Shown: piece after piece, positions 22,135 through 31,699 of the stretch
How the letters are laid out: every line of letters begins with the position of its first letter
Position numbering within the stretch: the stretch's first letter is position 1
Origin: Bathynomus jamesi
Taxonomy: Eukaryota; Arthropoda; Malacostraca; Isopoda; Cirolanidae
DNA length: 64,000 nucleotides
Assembly: GCA_023014485.1 (NCBI GenBank)
Contig: JAJOZX010012084.1
Span: 37,654-101,653 of the forward strand
Direction of reading: 5' to 3'
The notes under the pieces: generated by a model
Told to the model about the DNA's origin: nothing
What the model saw: only the letters and a program-made list of their open reading frames with translations
Databases searched by the model: none
Program-made: the position numbers and the translations under genes

Positions 22135-24046
22135 TGTAAAAAATGAACAATGAATAATCCATATTCATTTTTACATAAGAACCAAAATCGCTTAACGCGA
22201 GTTTGGATAATAATTTTACTTGTAGCTTCCTATTTTTGTTCGTGTCACAACCCTACGATCTACCATATCTATGGTTTAGTCGTATCCATTTTCCATTTGT
22301 TATAGAAGTTATTATAATTAATTATGAATTGTCTTGCATCTCACCCTCGACCCTAGATTATGCATAGACATTGCATGTAACAGGATTGGAACCCGTAGTT
22401 GTACTTCTTAGTCATTACTACCCACTCTTTGTCTCTAATTCGTTCTTGTAAATCTTCCTAATAATGATTTGTACTATACGTAAAAATTCAATAACTATGA
22501 CGTCACATTTTCCCGCCATTTATTTCCCTTCATCATATATCTAGTATTCAGTGTATGAAAATTCTTTAACATCATACTAAGGACGAAACACTCTATAGAA
22601 GTCATTATTTATATGTTATGTAGTATAAGTATAACTATTATTCGACCATATACCCCGCCCCCATACGTCCATATCTTATCTTGACCATTATCGTATGTCA
22701 ATTTTATTAAATATTCATTTTTGCTATGAAACGCCAAACTTTAGGCCTTCGTTCGAAAACGCAAAAATACGTTCTCGTATTGTTTTTTTTATTATTTTTT
22801 TCAAGTGCGTTCACCCCTCAAGATATTCATAAATGCTTAGTAAGATCAAATTCCGCTCACTACGACAGATTCGAACGCCTCAAAGATAAAATATCTCCTT
22901 TCGCTCTGATTTCAAATTTATAACATATAACATATTATAACATATTATGTTGTATATAAATCCAAACCATATGTGCCCATGTACTTTGTATTATATTTCT
23001 AACATCTTAATTGTCTATTAATATGAAACACTGTAAAAACAAAACAAAGTTATAGTAACTGTTTAATTGTAATCAACTGTAATACTTTAATTTAATATAA
23101 CGTAATGTACTTTAATGAAACTGTAATTAATAATAACTTGTAATGTACTTCATTGAAACTGTAATTAAATGTAATGATTTAATTTATAATGTAAGAATGT
23201 ACTTTAATGGAATTGTAGTTAACGATAATAAATGAATTAATTGGTAATTGTAATCGTAATTGTAATGAACCAAAATTAATACATACTCAATCATGTACTT
23301 AAACTGTACTTATGTACTACTACGAAACTATATCGCCTTCAGAAATGTTGACTCGGCGAAAAATTCAATTAGTTTTTTTATTTTTATTTTTATAATTTTT
23401 ATTTGGAATCTTTCATCTGATCATGTGTTTAAAATGGGGGAAATTTAACCTTCAACTGTCATCCCCCAAACATTTAGGTTTATAGTATACATGTATTTGT
23501 AAAATTAAGACACTTCTTCATTAAGTCACTTCTTCATTATCGTACTTCATTATAGCACTTCATTAGGACTCCTTTGTTAGCAGCCTTGTTGCGAGGAGGG
23601 GGCAGAGGCCCCTTGCCTCCTTAATATTTTTAGATTCCGGCCTGAGCCATGGTCGAAAGAGGTCGAACCTCTATCCCTGTAAATTCAGAGCACTACCTGT
23701 ATATTTTGAGAAGTAAACCACAGTAAAAAGAAGTTTTTATCTTTTCCTTCGAGCCTTGTTCTCTTCAAGAACTTAGTCAGTAAAGTCGATAATTTTAGTA
23801 TCAGAGAAAGTATCAGAGTATTATAGAAAGAGAAGAATTAAAAATTGGCGACCCTTTGCCCAAATTAAGAGACAACCGAAGCACCATAGAAGATATCGGC
23901 ATAACAGTCTGGCGAGTCTGTAGCCAAGAGTTTAACAAGAGGCGACCGAAAAGAATTAGAATGTTATAGAAGAAATATCCGTTGCTTGCCTCCTAACTAG
24001 AACCCCCGTCGATCCGAACCACCCCAGGGCCATAGACGGAGGGGTT

Positions 24047-24050
<4 letters not shown>
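22135..24050 (+). repeat. LTR3 (1916 bp)
   Basis: Begins TGTAAAAAATGAACAATG after the polypurine tract and ends GGGGTTAACA, then passes straight into (TA)n at 24051 with no primer-binding site, as expected for the 3' LTR. Has the empty GAATGTTATAGAAG site and the TGACGTCA box (22498-22505). Confidence 0.88.
22498..22505. promoter_or_regulatory. TGACGTCA palindrome in LTR3
   Basis: Same CRE-type octamer as in LTR1 and LTR2. Confidence 0.4.
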
Positions 24051-24089
<39 letters not shown>

Positions 24090-24148
24090 AGAAAGAGAGT
24101 GAGTTTTGTTTATTCTTTTAAAATAAATAAAGGAATGGATATATATAT
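24051..24148. repeat. Continuation of the microsatellite array
   Basis: (TA)n, GAAAGAAAGAGAGTGAG, TTTTGTTTATTC and AAATAAAGGAATGGATAT in the same order as at 8030-8100; this is the right half of the unit into which the LTR complex inserted. Confidence 0.85.
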
Positions 24149-24243
24149 AGGGTGGTACAAATTACAGTAGTAATAATAATTAACTCTTTCTCGCCGAATT
24201 GGAAAGCTTTTCACTCCGCCTTAGACCTACAGTTTAACGTGGA
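24149..24243 (+). mobile_element. Short MITE-like element, copy 3 (truncated)
   Basis: Matches 7881-7997 from AGGGTGGTACAAATT to CAGTTTAACGTGGA, then switches abruptly to a different repeat. The missing 3' part appears at about 24740-24800, so the element was split by ~500 bp of inserted or rearranged sequence. Confidence 0.6.
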
Positions 24244-25000
24244 TTCAGAAATACATCTCGTCAGGGAATGATTGCTCACTATTTCATCGAGATAATTAAA
24301 GCTCATATACAGGACCTGCAGTGTCTATAAGATCTGTGGCGCATGCAGCCTTCAGAAGCTGTGAACATCTGTTCTGTGGATCAGTTCAAGAAATACGTCT
24401 CGTCAGGGAGTCGTTGCTCATCATAATTTCAACATAACAGGAACATTTGATTATTGATCCGGGGGTAGTATGACCGCAAAACATGCACGATTTTTCTCTT
24501 TAGTAATAACAACAACTAGCTCTTCTGTGGATCAGTTCAATAAATACATCTCCTCAGGGAGTCGTTGCTCACTCTTCCACATTTCAACATAACAGGAACA
24601 TTTGATTATTGAACCGGATTTAAAATAACAGGATCATTTGATCCGTGGGTAGCATAACCACAAAACATGCTAATGCACGATTTTTCTCTTTAGTAATAAT
24701 AACAACTGGCTCTTCCCCGAATTGTAACAACGGTTAAGGTTTTCACTCCGCCTTAGACCCACAGTTTAACGTGGAAACCGAATGCTCTTTTCTTTTTTAA
24801 AAATATAATTAAAGGAATGGATATATTTATAATTTCTTTATTATAAAATGTGGAACATGCAGTCTTCAGAAGATGTGAACAGCTGTTCTGTGGATCAGTT
24901 CAAGAAATACATCTCGTCAGGGAGTCGTTGCTCACTCTTCAACATCATAATTTCAACATAACAGGAACATTTGATTATTAGCCAGTTGGCTTAGAAGGCG
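24244..25000. repeat. Four-copy TCTGTGGATCAGTTCAAGAAAT repeat block
   Basis: The module GTTCAAGAAATACRTCTCGTC followed by AGGGAGTCGTTGCTCA recurs at about 24246, 24383, 24538 and 24900. Between copies lie repeated modules AACATAACAGGAACATTTGATTATTG and GCACGATTTTTCTCTTTAGTAATAA. No coding capacity; a rearranged dispersed repeat. Confidence 0.7.
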
Positions 25001-25270
25001 TAAATGGCTTGTTCAGGTTGAGTTGCCAGATACCACTTTTTATTGTATACATTATTATGGAGAGATGCCAGATACCGTTTTAATTGTATACATTATTATG
25101 GAGAGTTGCCAGATACCATTGCTCAGGTACACAGTTGCCAGATTGTACCATTTATTTTCTTAAAAGTTGGTTTAGAATTCCGCTAGTAGGTTTAGAAGGC
25201 GTAACATGATATAATTAACCAAAAGAATTAAGTAAAACAACATTGCATCATTCTGTTTATTATAAATATA
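25001..25270. repeat. GAGTTGCCAGATA repeat family, locus 2
   Basis: Four copies of GTTGCCAGAT or GATGCCAGATACC at about 25018-25142, alternating with TTGTATACATTATTATGGAG, preceded by AGCCAGTTGGCTTAGAAGGC as at locus 1 (6430-6850). Confidence 0.6.
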
Positions 25271-25272
25271 TA

Positions 25273-25899
25273 CAGCGTGTCCCAAAGAAATGTATACCCA
25301 TTTTGTTCGATAATACCAGCTATGAGGATAATAAATATATTACTTTTTATATGTTTTTTAATAAAGAATTTTCTCCTGAATCTAAATATGTAATTATTTT
25401 TATTAAAAATTGAAAAACAAAAAAGTTACAGATGTTTAAATTATAATTATTATTTTCGAGATTTCATGTGCGATATTTTCTAATATTTTTGCACGTATAC
25501 GAGATAAGTTTGAAACCGACGGCACTGTGCAAAACTTACAAAAACAACATTCTGGAAGACGTCGAACATCTTAGATAAAGTGTCATTTAACCATGGAATT
25601 TCTAAATTTTTTGAATTAACTAATAATTACAACATTTATGCTTCAATATCAACACTAAACATAAGTATCTCAAAACAGTCGGTTAAAATATTAGAAAATA
25701 TCGCACATGAAGTCTCGAAAATAATAATTATAATTTAAACATCTGTAACGTTTTTGTTCTTCAATTTTTAATAAAAATAATTACATATTTAGATTCAGGA
25801 GAAAATTCTTTATTAAAAAACATAAAAAGTAATATATTTATTATCCTCATAGCTGGTATTATCGAACAAAGTGGGTATACATTTCTTTGGGACACGCTG
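25273..25899 (+). mobile_element. Mariner fossil with ~217-bp inverted ends
   Basis: Ends read CAGCGTGTCCCAAAGAAATG inward on both sides and are flanked by TA. The arms run 25273-25490 and about 25684-25899 with few mismatches. The ~190-bp centre keeps one coding scrap (25488-25574) reading FARIRDKFETDGTVQNL then SGRRRTS before a stop, which is the second helix-turn-helix/GRPR-type linker of mariner transposases. Its terminus resembles that of the 8102-9448 element but is a different family. Confidence 0.82.
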
Positions 25900-25904
25900 T
25901 AGAA

Positions 25905-26145
25905 AATAAATATACATTTGAATGATCAATAATAATAGAAATATGAACGAGGAATATGCATATAATCATATATCCGTCAATATAACAGTACAGGAGAAAT
26001 ATATATATATATATATTATTATATATATATATATACACACACACAAAATTATGGAGATATATAGAAAATAAATATACATTTGAATGATCAATAATAATAG
26101 AAATATGAACGATGAATATGCATATAATAAAAAAAAAATATATAT

Positions 26146-26190
<45 letters not shown>

Positions 26191-26285
26191 TATGGAGATA
26201 TATAGAAATAAATATACATTTGAATGATCAATAATATAGAAATATGAACGAGGAATATGCATATAATCCTTCAATATAACAGTAC
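25905..26285. repeat. Three ~150-bp tandem repeats with (TA)n/(CA)n
   Basis: The module AAATAAATATACATTTGAATG...GAATATGCATATAAT occurs at about 25905, 26063 and 26205, each copy separated by TA and CA microsatellites (about 26002-26045 and 26138-26188). All ORFs of MCVCVCV or IYIYIY type on the minus strand here are artefacts. Confidence 0.85.
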
Positions 26286-26432
26286 AGGAGAAATATCACA
26301 CAAATACGTTAAATATATAAATACATTTCACTTTTTTTTCAAAATACTAAACTCGCACTTAATCGAGTTTACAATTACATCATTATTGCTCTGCATTACG
26401 CAGTATATGCGGTTTAATAATATTTCACCGCT

Positions 26433-26675
26433 TTAAGTATAAGGAAACCTGTACTCGATATGAAGGGCTTTCATATCGTTCAGTACTATTTTTGTTCCCA
26501 CTTTACAACCGGTTGGTAAGTCATCTTTAAATACGTCTAGAATACAATCAAAAGCACGCACAAAGAGTTCATCGTTAGCTACATTATTAAACACAAGTTT
26601 ATAAACACGCTTTTCCAATCGAGGGTTTATTTCTACCGACCCGAGCTTTTCAATCGTGAACTCGTCTTCACTCAA
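26433..26675 (-). pseudogene. Unknown ORF, probable continuation of the 26668-27387 gene
   Basis: An 80-codon open frame with no ATG (its first in-frame candidate is TTG at 26673-26675) that overlaps the end of the upstream frame by a few bases. Composition is acidic/basic mixed, ending in a Phe-Pro-Tyr-Thr tail. The simplest reading is that a frameshift near 26675 broke one longer gene into two; a programmed frameshift is an alternative. I do not recognise the family. Confidence 0.5.
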
Positions 26676-27387
26676 CAGAGCGGCAATTGAAATAATCTTC
26701 TAAATCGTTACGACAACTGCTCGTTATATAAAGAAATAGTTCTTCAGGGTGAACGGTGTAGGTGAGCTCAGCCTTGTACCGATCAATTGCTTTGTACCAA
26801 AGTTCATGGTATTTCAAAGAGTCTAAACTTTTTAAATAAACGTCCAGCTCTAGACCATTCTCACCTTGTTCAGCCCTACACTCGGTAAACCCATCGAGCA
26901 GAGCGGTGTATGCGTATTCAAGTACTGTATCAAAATAAAGCATATCCGTAACACGCGCGTCTAATATAGGTTTCAGCTTGCGGAATCCGACGATTTCAAA
27001 CATTCTGTCGAGGATGAAATGGTTTCGCGTAGGAACAAGAGCGTTATTATCAGAAGCATTCTTCCACATCAGCCGTATATCAATGCATGGCCGATCGTTA
27101 TTTATACACAACGTACATACAACGGCGTATGAGGGTGCATCACTAATCTGCTCTCTTCTTGTACCTACGTTAGCAAGTATTTTATAACGATCTTCACTCC
27201 ACTTCTCAACTATCACGAAGATTCTATTCATCTCCTCGACACTTAAATAAACCCGTTTGTTTGTTTGTCTACATTCCGTTTCCAGTACATAGCTAACGGT
27301 ACCGGATTTACGCCTGAACACGCGCAACGATTTCGTCACGGACACATCGTACGAGGCGTTGAGAATGCTGCTCAAAGGAAGTTCCAT
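26668..27387 (-). CDS. Unknown protein, first of a compact minus-strand cluster
   Basis: From the first in-frame ATG (27387) it encodes 239 residues; the frame is open a little further upstream without ATG. GC content and codon use are more balanced than in the AT-rich surroundings. There is no signal peptide or membrane segment. Residues ~15-70 are strand-rich (a LRVFRRKSGTVSYVLE block, then KRVYLSVEEMNRIF), which faintly recalls PC4-type single-strand DNA-binding folds, but I would not assign it. The next ORF downstream overlaps its stop. The same orientation and tight spacing as its neighbours suggest a gene block from a compact genome, for example a DNA virus fossil. Confidence 0.5.
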   Translation of the reverse strand: MELPLSSILNASYDVSVTKSLRVFRRKSGTVSYVLETECRQTNKRVYLSVEEMNRIFVIVEKWSEDRYKILANVGTRREQISDAPSYAVVCTLCINNDRPCIDIRLMWKNASDNNALVPTRNHFILDRMFEIVGFRKLKPILDARVTDMLYFDTVLEYAYTALLDGFTECRAEQGENGLELDVYLKSLDSLKYHELWYKAIDRYKAELTYTVHPEELFLYITSSCRNDLEDYFNCRSVE

Positions 27388-27416
27388 CGTATTCGAGGAG
27401 CGCGCGTCCACTCGGT

Positions 27417-27677
27417 TCAAGCTCTGAAATAACTATGAGCCGTGTGAGGCACGCAGGTAGGCAGGAACGGTTCGATGGGCGGCTGACTCGATGATACGTG
27501 AATGGGCTTGTTCGAACTCGTATGATCAACGAGTCGCACCATAATCAACGTGTGCGGCGAATTGTTGTACATATTGGGTAGGTGTTTTTCCGGTACAAGA
27601 ATTAATTTCGGTTTTATCACTACCAGACTACGCACCAGACAGTTTCCCTCAGGATAATTTTCACGAACTAGGCACAT
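27417..27677 (-). CDS. Unknown 86-aa ORF in the minus-strand cluster
   Basis: Starts with ATG at 27677 and stops 30 nt before the next gene's ATG at 27387. It is proline- and histidine-rich towards the end (PPIEPFLPTCVPHTAHSYF) and has four Cys. I do not recognise it. Its support is positional (same strand, head-to-tail, almost no spacer) and compositional; by itself it could be a chance ORF. Confidence 0.4.
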   Translation of the reverse strand: MCLVRENYPEGNCLVRSLVVIKPKLILVPEKHLPNMYNNSPHTLIMVRLVDHTSSNKPIHVSSSQPPIEPFLPTCVPHTAHSYFRA

Positions 27678-27691
27678 TTTACAATGTTTTA

Positions 27692-27880
27692 CTAAACATC
27701 TTCACACTCCGGCGCACTGTTTGAAAGGAACATATGCTCATATTTTTCCTTTCTGCCCAGCAAACGATACTCGTCTCTAAAGTCTGCTAAAAACTCACGC
27801 AGGGCACTAGCCACAACCTCACTACGAGCCTCATCATGATATACATTAATATAGTGATAAAAATACTTAAGATTGTCCAT
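27692..27880 (-). CDS. Unknown 62-aa ORF in the minus-strand cluster
   Basis: From ATG 27880 it encodes 62 residues; the frame stays open upstream to 27970 without another ATG. It is aromatic-rich at the start (KYFYHYINVYHDEAR), then a charged amphipathic helix (REFLADFRDEYRLLGRKEK), with an acidic tail. It ends 14 nt before the next gene's start. Family unknown. Confidence 0.42.
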   Translation of the reverse strand: MDNLKYFYHYINVYHDEARSEVVASALREFLADFRDEYRLLGRKEKYEHMFLSNSAPECEDV

Positions 27881-27997
27881 GATGACGACATTTACATTTT
27901 CAACCGAAGTGTACGAGTTAACAATAGACACATCAGTGATTATATTCAAGACATATATATTTAAAAACACGTGATAAATAAGTTAACAATTGAAATT

Positions 27998-28072
27998 ATG
28001 TTAACACAAGAAATAACAGAAAACACAAGAAAAAACAAATGCATAGATTTGGTGATCACAAACAACAGTAAC
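27998..28072 (+). mobile_element. 75-bp fragment of the CCCH LINE endonuclease region
   Basis: Reads MLTQEITENTRKNKCIDLV, nearly the same as the segment at 58869-58925 of the LINE at 57.4-60.5 kb, and is on the opposite strand to the flanking ORF cluster. It begins and ends abruptly, directly next to the stop of the 28073-28234 ORF, so it is a later insertion or recombination scar. Confidence 0.75.
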
Positions 28073-28234
28073 CTAATACTTTAAAGAAAGCATTCTATTA
28101 AATACTTTTAACCTATGTTCACGAATTAATACCGGTTTTAAAATAGATTCGAGACGAAGACCGTCTGGACTGATTTTATAGAAATTCAAGGATTCCAAGT
28201 TGATCACGAGAGAAGTTATGTAGTCATCTTCCAT
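28073..28234 (-). CDS. Unknown 53-aa ORF in the minus-strand cluster
   Basis: ATG at 28232-28234, TAG at 28073-28075, 53 residues. It is leucine- and isoleucine-rich with regular charged residues (ITSLVINLESLNFYKI early, VLIREHRLKVFNRM late). Its start overlaps by eleven bases the end of another open frame (stop at 28224-28226), the start-stop overlap typical of compact genomes. No family recognised. Confidence 0.4.
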   Translation of the reverse strand: MEDDYITSLVINLESLNFYKISPDGLRLESILKPVLIREHRLKVFNRMLSLKY

Positions 28235-28318
28235 GCTGCAAAATCTCGTCGTTTGCCTGTCTGCTCAGAACACCAACAAGAGGTAAGATCGAATCCACAT
28301 CAACACAAAATTTTAGTC
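28224..28318 (-). pseudogene. 3' end of a further cluster ORF (truncated)
   Basis: About 30 codons open from near 28321 to the TGA at 28224-28226, reading VDVDSILPLVGVLSRQAND before the stop. It has no start and touches the stop of the IER5-like gene, so its upstream part is missing or it never was a gene. The overlap with the next start is the main support. Confidence 0.25.
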
Positions 28319-28859
28319 GCTAAAATAACAGCCTGAGCATTGTTCATGTTCTAAATTATCTTTGATTCGTTTTGGTAAAATTAAGTAAACTGCAGCCTTT
28401 GTTTCCTGATCAGAAACTCTCCGTCTTTTTCTGGTATGGTGGAAGGTTTCGTTGCAACCATATTCACTGCTCGAGTCTACTTCACAGTCGTTGTCTTCTA
28501 ATCTAGATTTACACTCTTCACTAATGCATTCAATGGATGAATAATCATCTTGGTTGATATTATTGACACCACAATCGAGAGGGCTCACTGGGGTAACGGA
28601 CACTTCAGGTAATGGTGCGGGCGCTTGAGGTGGGTCGGGGACAATCTCCTCAGGTTGCCCTTGTGGCGGGGAAAATATTGTGTGGAGGTAATTATGTGCT
28701 GCTTCTAAGTAAACAAAACGGGCTTTATGTAACACAATGGCAACTAATAATGATTTATGCAAAGATGCACCAGCTCTTCTGGAACGTCTGGATGCAATTT
28801 TACCGAGCGATATATTTATCAACTTGTGCTTCAAACCCGTTTGGAACGTCAGATATCAT
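28313..28859 (-). pseudogene. IER5-like immediate early response gene, one frameshift
   Basis: From ATG 28857-28859 the reading is MISDVPNGFEAQ. A small indel near 28822 then shifts the frame, and the downstream frame reads LINISLGKIASRRSRRAG followed by SLHKSLLVAIVLHKARFVYL. That is the conserved N-terminal domain of the IER2/IER5 family (SLGKI...R.QR.G..LHK.LLV..VL..AR.VYL). A proline-rich linker, an acidic serine-rich section and a KRRR nuclear-type basic patch follow, ending at 28313. IER proteins are small intronless-gene nuclear regulators linked to PP2A and the heat-shock response. Length (~180 aa) is a little short for the family. The frameshift may be real decay or an assembly error; the rest of the frame is clean. 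Confidence 0.68.
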
Positions 28860-29116
28860 GTTCACCACCTAGGAATTGGTCAAGGCACAGAGAGCTAACT
28901 AACACGACTCTATCCTCTATTTCCAATCTTGTAATGAGTTAAAGTGAAAGTTTCGCCTGCCTTTATACAATGTCGTTCTGATGTCGTTATCAAGCTCCAC
29001 GCAGGGAATTTCCAGGTAGTAGCATGAATCACGTTGCTGTTCTTTCACCTGTGCACACACACATTGACATATTCCAGTGGACGATAATGGATTGGCATGT
29101 ATGACATACGTTTCAG

Positions 29117-30738
29117 GACTCTCTTGAATCATTGGAGCACCGCCAGGCGATTCTCATCTCCGGAGCTCCCCAATGCACAGAAGGAAAGTTGCTGGCCGTT
29201 CCGACTGTTGTTGACGGCACCGGTCTGTCCCAGGCCCAGGCGACCTTTCGTGCTCTCAAAGACTGGGGATGCGAGAACAACGTGATTGGACTGTGCTTCG
29301 ACACAACTTCCTCCAATACGGGGAGGGTGCAGGGTGCGGTGGTCCGGCTGGAGAACATGCTTGGTAAACCGCTCTTCCAGCTGGGCTGTCGCCATCACGT
29401 TATGGAGCTCATCGTGGGGGCAGTGGTCATCACCGCGTTTGGAAGAACCACAGCACCAACTGAACCTTTGTTCCAGTATCTGAGAAGAAGGTGAATTTCA
29501 AGTCTAAGGCGCATTTGTTTTCTCCAATGATTTTTTGCCTTCAGAGCAATTGAGATATCAGCGTCCTTCTACTAATGATGTTAATAGCAGTCGAAAAGGG
29601 AAACTTCAGTCGTTTTCATGCAATATTTTCATAACTCCCCTTTCAAGTGGGACAAGCTCGACCTCTCGACTTATCGCGAGCTGGAGATCGAGCATTTGGC
29701 GGTGACGACGTGGCTGATGGAGCTCCGAGATGAGGCAGTCAAGTTCCTCGGCACCGCTTCTGGTCTTGTCAAAGACTACCGAGAAGTGGCGGAGATTACA
29801 CTCCTGGTACTCGGGGCCTAGCCACGTCGTGGCACACACTTCATGCCCCCAGGAGCCTACCATCATGCGAGGTGGATGGCCAAGGTTGGTATTTTGAATT
29901 AGAAGTTAAATATTGTATTGCCTTCTGCAAACAGCCATTTGAAGTCCTTACCAGAAAAAATAAGATAAATAATTTACCATTAAACAAACTTATATGGAGT
30001 GGTATCGGTATTTATACATCACAGTGCGTATTCGTTTCAGATCATCTACTACACGAAGCTCCTGATGTTCAGCGGTCAGCTGGAGTTCGACGACGAGCTG
30101 GTACAGAAACTTCAGAGAGTGGTACTATTTACTGCACTCCTCTACGCACCTGCCTGGCTGGCGGCTCCTGTCGCAGCTGATGCCCCGCTGAATGACCTTG
30201 TGTTGTACCAACGTCTTCTGCAGTACAGGGCTGTGGATCGCGAGATTGCAGAGGCTTCACTGGCAGTGATCAGGCGGCACTTGTAGTATCTGAGGCCTCA
30301 GACCGTCGTTTTCGCCCTCTGCAGTGACAAAGTGGAAGAACCTGTGAAGCACGAGATGGCAAAGAAGCTGTGCCCCTCGCTGTGCCCGAGGACTTCACGT
30401 ATGACAACGTCTCGGTTGATGACACGACGCGCCTTCCGGACCTGATCGATGAGTCATCGTGGTTCGTGTTCACAGGCCTGCAGGTGTGCGCGTCTACGTG
30501 GCTCACTCTGCCGGTGAATAAGTGGGATCAAGATAAGAACTACTGTGATCTGAAGAATGTCATCTCGCATCTGAAAGTTACCAACGACGTGGCAGAGAGA
30601 GGGATAAAACTGATAGAAGATTACGCGAACACTGTCACAAAAGACGAGTCACAGCTGCAGGGTCTTCTTCAGCTCGTGGAAAAGAGCCGGAAAGAACTCG
30701 GTGACTTCAAGAAGTCGTCACTTGCCAAGATGACGTAG
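29117..30738 (+). pseudogene. DDE transposase-like gene with introns, decayed
   Basis: Three exons can be read: 29117-29490 after a TTTCAG acceptor, 29648-29884, and 30041 onwards, with GT-AG gaps of ~156 bp (the first junction is one base out of frame). Motifs are GLCFDTTSSNTG (probable catalytic Asp), GCRHHVMEL, YHHARWMAK and VTNDVAERGIKL (probable catalytic Glu). The order matches the protein at 45090-47337. An in-frame TAG occurs at 29819, another at about 30285 where the paralogue has Trp (HL-W-FL), and a frameshift near 30370. The N-terminal part with the HWDGK Asp is missing. It appears to be an immobile relic. Confidence 0.65.
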
Positions 30739-31296
30739 CGCAGAGGGAAAGGGAGTTAGCAGAGAGAGTACATGGCGCACGCCTTAAGATGACGTGTGTT
30801 CTAACCACGATTCATACAGTTTTTGAACCTAGTTAGGGGCACCGGAGTAAGTGCCTTTAGTGATATCGGTAAACCGTTTTAATACAAAATACATTTGATC
30901 TTTCCTTATTCGTTTTATCTTATCCTAAAAAGCAGACAATGGCAGACAGCATATGGAGGTACGGGGACAAATACGGTATTTTAAATTTTAATGCTATCTC
31001 AAGGTGAGTATAACTTCTAAACCACTTGTCCTATCAACTTGGTAAGTATCTGAGAGGATTTCTTTCCCTGAGAGGATTCAGAAAATATGGTCATTTGATG
31101 ATTTATCTTTATTCAGTAAAAAATTGTCAATTTGGCCAAATTTCCAAAAATGAAATTTTCAAGGTCGATGCGCGACCCCTAAATATTGATCGATTTTGGT
31201 AAAAATGGTGTCAGTGTAGTTCCACTGAACCAAATCATGGGAAAAACTTTGACCAGCTATAATTTTTAAAAAAAAGTGAAAAGTGATCCACCCTAA
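29117..31296 (+). mobile_element. DDE transposon of unassigned family, copy 1, 5' end not found
   Basis: The coding relic at 29117-30738 is followed by a 3' region containing GCGACCCCTAAATATTGATC (about 31169-31188) and ending GTGATCCACCCTAAT at about 31296. The same sub-terminal string (GGCGACCCCTAAATACTG on the coding strand) and the same TTAGGGTGG terminus occur in the element at 44915-47509. A LINE fragment starts immediately after the end. No left terminus is visible between the IER5-like gene and 29117. Confidence 0.6.
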
Positions 31297-31300
31297 TTGT

Positions 31301-31690
31301 ACACAGACGGTAAATTCATTCGCGGTCTTTAAAGAAATGGAGATAGCAGACTCGAATGTTACAGAAAAGAATGAAATAATGGGGACACAAGGGTCCGGAA
31401 TTGTCCCAACGAAAAACCGGGTGGAGAGAGAGAGGACGAAATAACGAATAACAGCATAATAACGAACAATAATTTAATAACGAATAAAAATATAATAACG
31501 GAAGGAAGACATAGATGAAAGGAAAGAAATAAGTAAAAGTTGCGAAGTAGTCAAACGGTCCAACGAGCGAAATGATAAAAAGATAACTAAAAACGTAGAA
31601 AATAAACAGCCAAAGAGAAATAATGATAATACCAAAATTAAGAACTTTGAAAATAATAAAAAAAAAACGAAATAGAAGCGGAAAGAACTA
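31301..31690 (+). mobile_element. 5' fragment of the CCCH-finger LINE
   Basis: Nearly identical to 57395-57780, starting at the same GTACACAGACGG. It includes the ORF1 start (ATG at about 31339) and stops in the A-run just before the zinc-finger segment. The sequence after ~31690 is unrelated. Confidence 0.85.
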
Positions 31691-31699
31691 GTCTCGGCT

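Larger units (their letters stand above)
9609..24050 (+). mobile_element. Composite non-coding LTR element: LTR-int-LTR-int-LTR
   Basis: Three long direct repeats (9609-11513, 14815-18922, 22135-24050) separate two homologous internal regions (11514-14814, 18923-22134). Each LTR begins TG and ends TTAACA. A TGGCGACCCTGCC primer-binding site follows LTR1 and LTR2, and an AGAGGGGGA polypurine tract precedes LTR2 and LTR3. The outer flanks are (TA)n of the same microsatellite unit on both sides. Neither internal region encodes gag, protease, RT or integrase, so this is a LARD-like non-autonomous retrotransposon. The tandem form suggests LTR-LTR recombination between copies. Confidence 0.88.

Noticed and set aside
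26433..28318. Assigning the ORF cluster to a named virus family (e.g. nimavirus, nudivirus, parvovirus)
   Set aside because: No hallmark gene is recognisable; only gene density and style suggest a compact genome.
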